Of a stretch of 17,466 nucleotides of DNA, positions 15,648 to 17,466 are shown piece by piece. Source of the stretch: JACMMS01 sp043758775 (GTDB lineage Bacteria > Pseudomonadota > Gammaproteobacteria > Burkholderiales > Methylophilaceae); assembly GCA_043758775.1 (NCBI GenBank), contig JAYVMU010000045.1, forward strand, positions 1 to 17,466, in the 5' to 3' direction. Every line of letters begins with the position of its first letter. The first letter of the stretch is position 1. Position numbers and translations under genes: made by a program. Under the pieces are notes generated by a model, which saw only the letters and a list, made by a program, of their open reading frames with translations, ran no database searches and had not been told where the DNA came from.

Positions 15648-16065
15648 AGCGCCGTGCTATTCACATTATGCTCTAACTGCTAAAAGGTAAGCTAATTTCA
15701 CAATTATTTAAAAGTAGTGGATAAGTGACTACTTAACTGAAGTTTGCACAGTCGCAAGGCGCCCAATAACTTGGGGATCATTGCTAGCTTTTGCTAGTAA
15801 AGGTACGCCATCTAGAGTTGATATATATTCTCCCTAGGCCTATGCTTCGAACTTTTTAATTTTTTGAATGCCTAGATAATTCTAGAAAGTGCACACCTAG
15901 AACTTCTTTGGAAGTAATATTATGAGCACAGGTTTTTCATTACTTGAGCTTATTCACATATTGTATCTATAGTCACGATAAAAATCTGCGGGATAGAATG
16001 GTGTCTTTGACGATTCCAAGTATTATTGAACAAGTCGCCATTAAAAAAACCAGGGGCAATATCAC
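15648..16065. other. 418-bp intergenic region: CTAG cluster and pilin-like remnant
   Basis: No complete gene of normal size. AAGTAGT / ACTACTT (15712-15718, 15728-15734) form an inverted repeat without a T-run. Seven CTAG tetranucleotides occur between 15784 and 15900, two pairs of them exactly 10 bp apart. A short frame with a type III signal-peptide-like start follows at 15922. AGGGG at 16052-16056 is the ribosome site of the downstream flavoprotein gene. No convincing promoter was identified for that gene. Confidence 0.6.
15922..15972 (+). pseudogene. Decayed start of a type IV pilin-like gene (possible)
   Basis: ATG at 15922 with GGAAG (15910-15914) 7 nt upstream opens a 16-codon frame, MSTGFSLLELIHILYL, ending in TAG. 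Gly at 4 followed by Phe, with Glu five residues into the mature part (FSLLE), is the prepilin peptidase site of type IV pilins and pseudopilins. The next reading frame continues hydrophobically (IVSIVTIKI from 15960) until TGA at 16008, as if one base had been lost. It is too short to be sure; chance is the alternative. Confidence 0.35.
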
Positions 16066-17412
16066 ATGTCTGAGAGTAACAAGCTAAGTAGACGCAATTT
16101 TTTTAAAATAAGCGGTGCCGCAACGGCTGTTGCAGCAGGGGTTAGTGGCTTAACTAGCATACCTTCAGTGGCGGCGAATTTAATAGCAGGAAAAGATAAT
16201 AAAGCAAGGCTTCCCAAAGCTAAGGGGCCAAGATTAGTCATAGTAGGCGCAGGCACATCAGGGCTTACTATTGCTAAATATGCAAAAATTCACTATCCAG
16301 CTTTCGATGTGCTCATGGTGGAAAAGCGGGATATGTATTCCTCATGCTTCAGCAGCAATTTGCTTTATGCGGATATTATTAATCTAGAATTCCTTGCTAA
16401 TCATAGCTACCTTGATGCTGCCCGTAATGGGAATTATATCTTCTTTAACGCCACCTGCACCGGGCTGGATCGTGGTAATCAAAGACTCATTACCAATAAG
16501 GGAGAAATTGACTATGATTATCTCGTCCTTGCACCTGGTATTGACTATGATTACAGCCGGATTAACATCAATGATGTAGAAACTGAAACATCGTTACGTA
16601 ATGACTATCCTCCTGGCTGGATTATGCCTACAGAGCACGTCAGCATTCGCAACAAGGTGAGAGCTTTCAAGGGTGGTCTGTTCATTCAGACAGTACCCAG
16701 TGGAAATTATCGTTGTTTGCCGTCACCCTACGAGCGGGCCTGCATGATTGCTGCATATTTCAAGAAAAATAAGGTGAAAGGTAAAGTGGTCGTGCTCGAT
16801 AATAACCCCGATATTACAATCAAAGCAGAGGGGTTCCATGCGGCATTTAACGAGTTATATAAAGACTATATTGAATATATTCCGTCTGTTGAGATTAAAG
16901 GTGTTGATTTGAGTCAACGTACAATCATTACTGAGTTTGATAATTACCAATTTGATGATGCCTCTATTTACCCAGGCGTCCGAGCGTCAAGAATTATTGA
17001 AGACTTTGGACTTTTGTCACCCAATAGCACGCAAAAAGAAGCCAATATAGACATCAGGAAGTACAACATTATTGGTGACGAGCGCGTATATGTTGCTGGC
17101 GATGCTCGGCCTATGGGTTATTCCAAAAGCGCAAATACTGCAAATTCCGAAGGAAAATACGTCGCTAAAGTATTAGCGGCGCATGTGCAGGGCAAGACGA
17201 TTGATTGGGAAAGCCCACGAACACTTTGTTACTCAATGGTCAATGCGGATCCGAACGAGGCAATTAGTGTTGATGCTAATTATACTTATAATCCTGAAAA
17301 GAAAGCATTCGGATTTTCCAATAAGACTAAATTTGATATGCAACGTGATCATGCTAAGGGGTTGGCAACGCTGGCGTGGGCTCAGTCTATCTATAACGAT
17401 TTATTCATTTAA
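16066..17412 (+). CDS. Tat-exported flavocytochrome c sulfide dehydrogenase-like flavoprotein (FccB/SoxF family)
   Basis: FAD-dependent periplasmic oxidoreductase, 448 residues. The twin-arginine signal SRRNFFK (8-14) plus an Ala-rich stretch points to cleavage near residue 37. The FAD dinucleotide loop is GAGTSG (61-66). YSSCFSSN (91-98) matches the HTCYFSN region where the family binds FAD covalently, with Cys94 equivalent to Cys42 of Allochromatium FccB. YRCLPSPYERA supplies Cys217 (equivalent to Cys161) and Glu223 (Glu167). A second FAD segment has VYVAGDARP (341-349), and the C-terminal FCSD-type domain includes TLCYSM. The cysteine equivalent to Cys337 is missing: the region before NIDIRKY has none. 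So sulfide oxidation by the usual disulfide is doubtful. The start is supported by AGGGG 9 nt upstream. A cytochrome partner gene, if any, lies outside the window. Confidence 0.85.
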   Translation: MSESNKLSRRNFFKISGAATAVAAGVSGLTSIPSVAANLIAGKDNKARLPKAKGPRLVIVGAGTSGLTIAKYAKIHYPAFDVLMVEKRDMYSSCFSSNLLYADIINLEFLANHSYLDAARNGNYIFFNATCTGLDRGNQRLITNKGEIDYDYLVLAPGIDYDYSRININDVETETSLRNDYPPGWIMPTEHVSIRNKVRAFKGGLFIQTVPSGNYRCLPSPYERACMIAAYFKKNKVKGKVVVLDNNPDITIKAEGFHAAFNELYKDYIEYIPSVEIKGVDLSQRTIITEFDNYQFDDASIYPGVRASRIIEDFGLLSPNSTQKEANIDIRKYNIIGDERVYVAGDARPMGYSKSANTANSEGKYVAKVLAAHVQGKTIDWESPRTLCYSMVNADPNEAISVDANYTYNPEKKAFGFSNKTKFDMQRDHAKGLATLAWAQSIYNDLFI

Positions 17413-17466
17413 TGATCAGGCAATAAACACAAGTGTCAAAGTTTGGTTTTAATTTATGGGAAATAT

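Noticed and set aside
15712..15734. Inverted repeat AAGTAGT/ACTACTT after the PAP2 gene as a terminator
   Set aside because: Short AT-rich stem with a 9-nt loop and no T-run on either side; could be a protein site but not a convincing terminator.
15944..16087. 47-codon plus-strand frame from TTG overlapping the start of the flavoprotein gene
   Set aside because: Weak start, no recognised family, and overlap with a well-supported start; kept only as a note because the 15999-16063 part reads plausibly as protein.
17457..17466. ATG near the window end as the start of a next gene
   Set aside because: Only ten bases are visible and no ribosome site precedes it.
1..17466. Search for CRISPR, tRNA, insertion sequences, toxin-antitoxin or defence genes
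   Set aside because: No repeat arrays, cloverleaf-like sequences, transposase motifs or toxin-antitoxin pairs were seen on either strand.

Overview
The window looks like a chromosomal housekeeping segment of a betaproteobacterium, most likely from the Methylophilaceae (Methylotenera/Methylophilus type) or a close Nitrosomonadales relative. This rests on gene order (dapB - carA - carB - greA - DUF4149 - yhbY/rlmE - ftsH - folP - glmM), the moderately AT-rich composition and protein-level family resemblance. It is not based on a database match. No tRNA, rRNA, CRISPR array, transposase, integrase or phage gene was seen.

Layout. Positions 1-309 hold the 3' end of a proline-rich envelope protein, probably BamE, followed by dapB (lysine/diaminopimelate synthesis). 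A membrane-bound GGDEF diguanylate cyclase (about 1252-2430) sits between dapB and carAB, and its 5' end looks frame-disrupted. A near-consensus sigma-70 promoter with an overlapping palindrome and a structured leader then precedes carA-carB (carbamoyl phosphate for arginine and pyrimidines). A promoter plus intrinsic terminator lies directly in front of greA, followed by a DUF4149 membrane protein. yhbY (minus strand) is divergent from rlmE. ftsH, folP and glmM follow rlmE; a strong terminator after ftsH and a promoter candidate for folP split this group. rlmE and YhbY act on the ribosome, FtsH on membrane proteostasis, FolP on folate, and GlmM on UDP-GlcNAc for the cell wall.

From 13.5 kb the content turns accessory. 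A bidirectional terminator separates glmM from a convergent minus-strand porin. The porin is divergent from a PAP2-type membrane phosphatase across an AT-rich region with a Fur-box-like motif. A 418-bp gap follows, containing an unusual cluster of seven CTAG tetranucleotides and what looks like the decayed start of a type IV pilin-like gene. The window ends with a Tat-exported flavoprotein of the flavocytochrome c sulfide dehydrogenase (FccB/SoxF) family that lacks one of the two cysteines of the family's redox disulfide.

I did not find a convincing new multi-gene system. The best leads are the FCSD-like protein with its altered active site, the greA leader with a terminator just upstream of its ribosome-binding site, the carAB control region and the odd gap at 15648-16065.
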